Origin: Geothrix sp. | GTDB lineage: Bacteria > Acidobacteriota > Holophagae > Holophagales > Holophagaceae | Direction: 5' to 3' | NCBI GenBank assembly: GCA_019449415.1 | Contig: JAGRPP010000023.1 | Span: 1 to 64,000 of the forward strand | Length of the DNA: 64,000 bases | Shown: positions 62,415 to 64,000 of the stretch, one piece after another | How the letters are laid out: each line of letters opens with the position of its first letter | How positions within the stretch are numbered: position 1 is the stretch's first letter | Program-made: the position numbers and the translations under genes | Notes under the pieces: model-generated | Told to the model about the DNA's origin: nothing | The model's input: only the letters and a program-made list of their open reading frames with translations | Database searches by the model: none

Positions 62415-64000
62415 GCCCCGGCCGTGGCTGTGACCGTGGCGGCGCCGGCCTCCATGCGCAAGAGCCCCGGCACATCGAGGATCAGGGCCACCCGGCCGTC
62501 CCCGAGGATGGTGGCGCCCGAGATGCCCTCCACGCGGCGGTAGTGGGTCTCCAGGCTCTTGATGACCACCTGCTGCTGGCCCAGCAGCTCATCCACGGCC
62601 ATGGCGGCCCGCCGGCCCTCGGATTCCACCAACACCAGCAGCGTGCGGCCGGTGGCGCCGTCCGCAGCGCCGCCCTCCATCAGGCGCTGGAGACGCACCA
62701 CGGGGATGAACTCGCCCCGCAGGCTGATCACCTCGCGGTCGCCCTTCACGGTCTGGATGTCCGAGGCCTGCCGCTGGAAGCTCTCCAGCACCGAGGCCAG
62801 GGGGAAGACGAAGGTCTCCTCGCCCACCCGCACCGTGAGCCCGTCCAGGATGGCCAGGGTGAGGGGCAGAACCAGGCGGATGGTGGTGCCCCGGCCGACC
62901 TGGCTTTCGACCTCGATGCGGCCCCCCAGGGCGCGCACATTCTGGCGCACCACATCCATGCCCACCCCGCGGCCGGAGAGATCCGAGACCTGCTCCACGG
63001 TGGAGAAACCCGGCTCGAAGATCAGCAGGTTCAGCTCCTCGTCCGGGGGCCGGTTGCCCGCAGGCAGGAGGCCGCGCTCCACGGCTTTCGCGAAGATGCG
63101 GTCCCGATCCAGACCGCGGCCATCGTCCTTGACCTCGATGTGGATGTGCCCGCCGCGGCTGGCGGCGCGCAGAGCGATGGTGCCCACGGCGGGCTTGCCG
63201 GAGGCGAGGCGGGCCTCCTTCTCCTCCATGCCGTGATCCACGGCGTTGCGCACCAGGTGCGTGAGGGGATCCACCAGCATCTCGATGAAGGTCTTGTCCA
63301 GCTCCGTGGCCTGGCCCTCCATGACCAGCTCGACCTCCTTCCCCAGCTGCTTGCCCAGCTCGTGGACCATGCGCGGGAAGCGCGAGAACACCATGTCCAC
63401 GGGAACCATGCGGATGCCCATGACCCGCTCCTGCAGCTCGCGGGTCTGGCGGTCCAGCTGGAGCAGGGCCGCGCTCATCCGCTCCTCACCCGCGGCCGTG
63501 TGGGCCAGCTGCGAGGCCTGGGCCAGCATGGCCTGGGTGATGACCAGCTCGCCCACCAGGTTCACCAGCCGGTCGATCTTGTCGGTGGCCACCCGCACCG
63601 TGGAGGCCTCGGCCTGGCTCCGCTTCTTCTGCTGCTGATCCAGGGCCTTGCTGACGGTCTCGGGCTTCACCTTGCCCGCCTCCACCAGCAGCTCACCCAG
63701 GTGCTTCTGCTGGGAGAGGGCGTCGCGGATGTCCTTGGGGCTGACGCCGGCTTCCACCTGGAGGATCTCGCCCAGGGGTGGCACGGCATGCTCGGGTGGC
63801 AGGGGCTGGATGTGCAGGTTCTCGCCTTCCGCCACGAACTCGAAGACCTCCTCCACGCTCGCCTGCGGGCAGGTCGACTCGAGGCGCAGGTCCCAGGCCA
63901 GGTGGCAGTCCTCGGGTTCCAGCTGGTCGAAGGCCGGAAGCCGCGTCGCGTCCAGCCAGGCGCGCAGGGTGCCGAGCTTGCCCAGATCCCGGAACAGCCG
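62411..64000 (-). CDS. cheA: Chemotaxis histidine kinase CheA (partial, N-terminus outside window)
   Basis: CheA is the central kinase of chemotaxis, phosphorylating CheY and CheB. The frame runs off the right edge, so 530 codons are visible. The linker (LEPEDCHLAWDLRLESTC, then VEEVFEFVAEGENLHI), dimerisation helix (VRVATDKIDRLVNLVGELVITQAM), ATPase (LVRNAVDHGME, DDGRGLDRDRI, GRGVGMDVVRQNV) and the C-terminal CheW-like domain are present. The Hpt domain with the phospho-histidine lies outside. It leads the cheA-cheR-cheD-cheB unit, each pair overlapping by four bases. Confidence 0.95.
   Translation of the reverse strand, partial: RLFRDLGKLGTLRAWLDATRLPAFDQLEPEDCHLAWDLRLESTCPQASVEEVFEFVAEGENLHIQPLPPEHAVPPLGEILQVEAGVSPKDIRDALSQQKHLGELLVEAGKVKPETVSKALDQQQKKRSQAEASTVRVATDKIDRLVNLVGELVITQAMLAQASQLAHTAAGEERMSAALLQLDRQTRELQERVMGIRMVPVDMVFSRFPRMVHELGKQLGKEVELVMEGQATELDKTFIEMLVDPLTHLVRNAVDHGMEEKEARLASGKPAVGTIALRAASRGGHIHIEVKDDGRGLDRDRIFAKAVERGLLPAGNRPPDEELNLLIFEPGFSTVEQVSDLSGRGVGMDVVRQNVRALGGRIEVESQVGRGTTIRLVLPLTLAILDGLTVRVGEETFVFPLASVLESFQRQASDIQTVKGDREVISLRGEFIPVVRLQRLMEGGAADGATGRTLLVLVESEGRRAAMAVDELLGQQQVVIKSLETHYRRVEGISGATILGDGRVALILDVPGLLRMEAGAATVTATAGA

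Overview
The window is dense, high-G+C (roughly two thirds G+C) bacterial chromosome from a Gram-negative organism. Outer-membrane and LPS functions are present (ExbB/TonB, Kdo transferase WaaA, an ArnD-type deformylase, an Mla lipid-transport set). So are many short 4-base stop/start overlaps, GTG and TTG starts, a tungsten-type aldehyde oxidoreductase operon and a haem-motif sensor kinase. This mix would fit an acidobacterium of the Holophaga/Geothrix type, but that placement is inference from gene content. No tRNA, rRNA, CRISPR array, prophage or transposase gene was seen.

Layout. 0-1.4 kb: ExbB (cut by the window edge) and a proline-rich TonB, reading left. 1.7-6.0 kb: tgt-yajC-secDF, reading right and ending in a strong terminator. 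6.1-8.0 kb: a secreted alpha/beta hydrolase and ArnD, reading left. 8.3-12.5 kb: an operon for a three-subunit AorABC-type tungsten aldehyde:acceptor oxidoreductase plus a MoaD-like protein and a small unknown protein, followed by a POT peptide transporter. 13.99-14.30 kb: a 314-bp non-coding element with 19-bp perfect terminal inverted repeats, nested hairpins and a possible 6-bp target duplication. This is the best mobile-element candidate in the window. 14.3-18.8 kb, reading left: PilZ protein, phosphoesterase, a ThiE-shikimate kinase fusion, and an ABC exporter. 18.8-24.0 kb, reading right: M28 peptidase, aroB, TPR protein, small unknown protein. 24.0-30.0 kb, reading left: S1/P1-type nuclease, lepB, lipoprotein, tex, CobW-type GTPase. 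30.05-32.3 kb, reading right: waaA and a receiver/ATPase fusion. 32.4-34.3 kb, reading left: trxA, cNMP-binding protein, ribBA with a degenerate RibA half. 34.4-37.5 kb, reading right: DUF4388 protein, lipoprotein, ftsX. 37.5-42.1 kb, reading left: ubiX, M14 peptidase, murC. 42.3-57.2 kb: secreted proteins, a diacylglycerol-kinase-like lipid kinase, an LVIVD/FN3 lipoprotein, an RluA-type pseudouridine synthase, a 1038-residue C45/M1-like fusion, a MacB-type permease, Rrf2 regulator/cysK, a CAP protein, mlaE-mlaF-mlaD and OsmC. 57.2-64.0 kb, reading left: a haem-motif hybrid histidine kinase and a chemotaxis operon cheA-cheR-cheD-cheB (cheA cut by the window edge).

Cooperating sets. ExbB/TonB energise outer-membrane uptake, while YajC/SecDF and LepB serve protein export. 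AorA/B/C would couple aldehyde oxidation to NAD(P), with the MoaD-like protein serving the pterin cofactor. AroB and the AroK half of the fusion are consecutive-pathway shikimate enzymes lying 4 kb apart on opposite strands. MlaE/F/D form an MCE lipid transporter whose ATPase lacks three conserved motifs. CheA/R/D/B form the receptor adaptation core.

The observations most worth following up are the 13.99-14.30 kb element, the ThiE-AroK fusion, the C45/M1-like fusion, the atypical MlaF, and the inverted repeat upstream of the aor operon.
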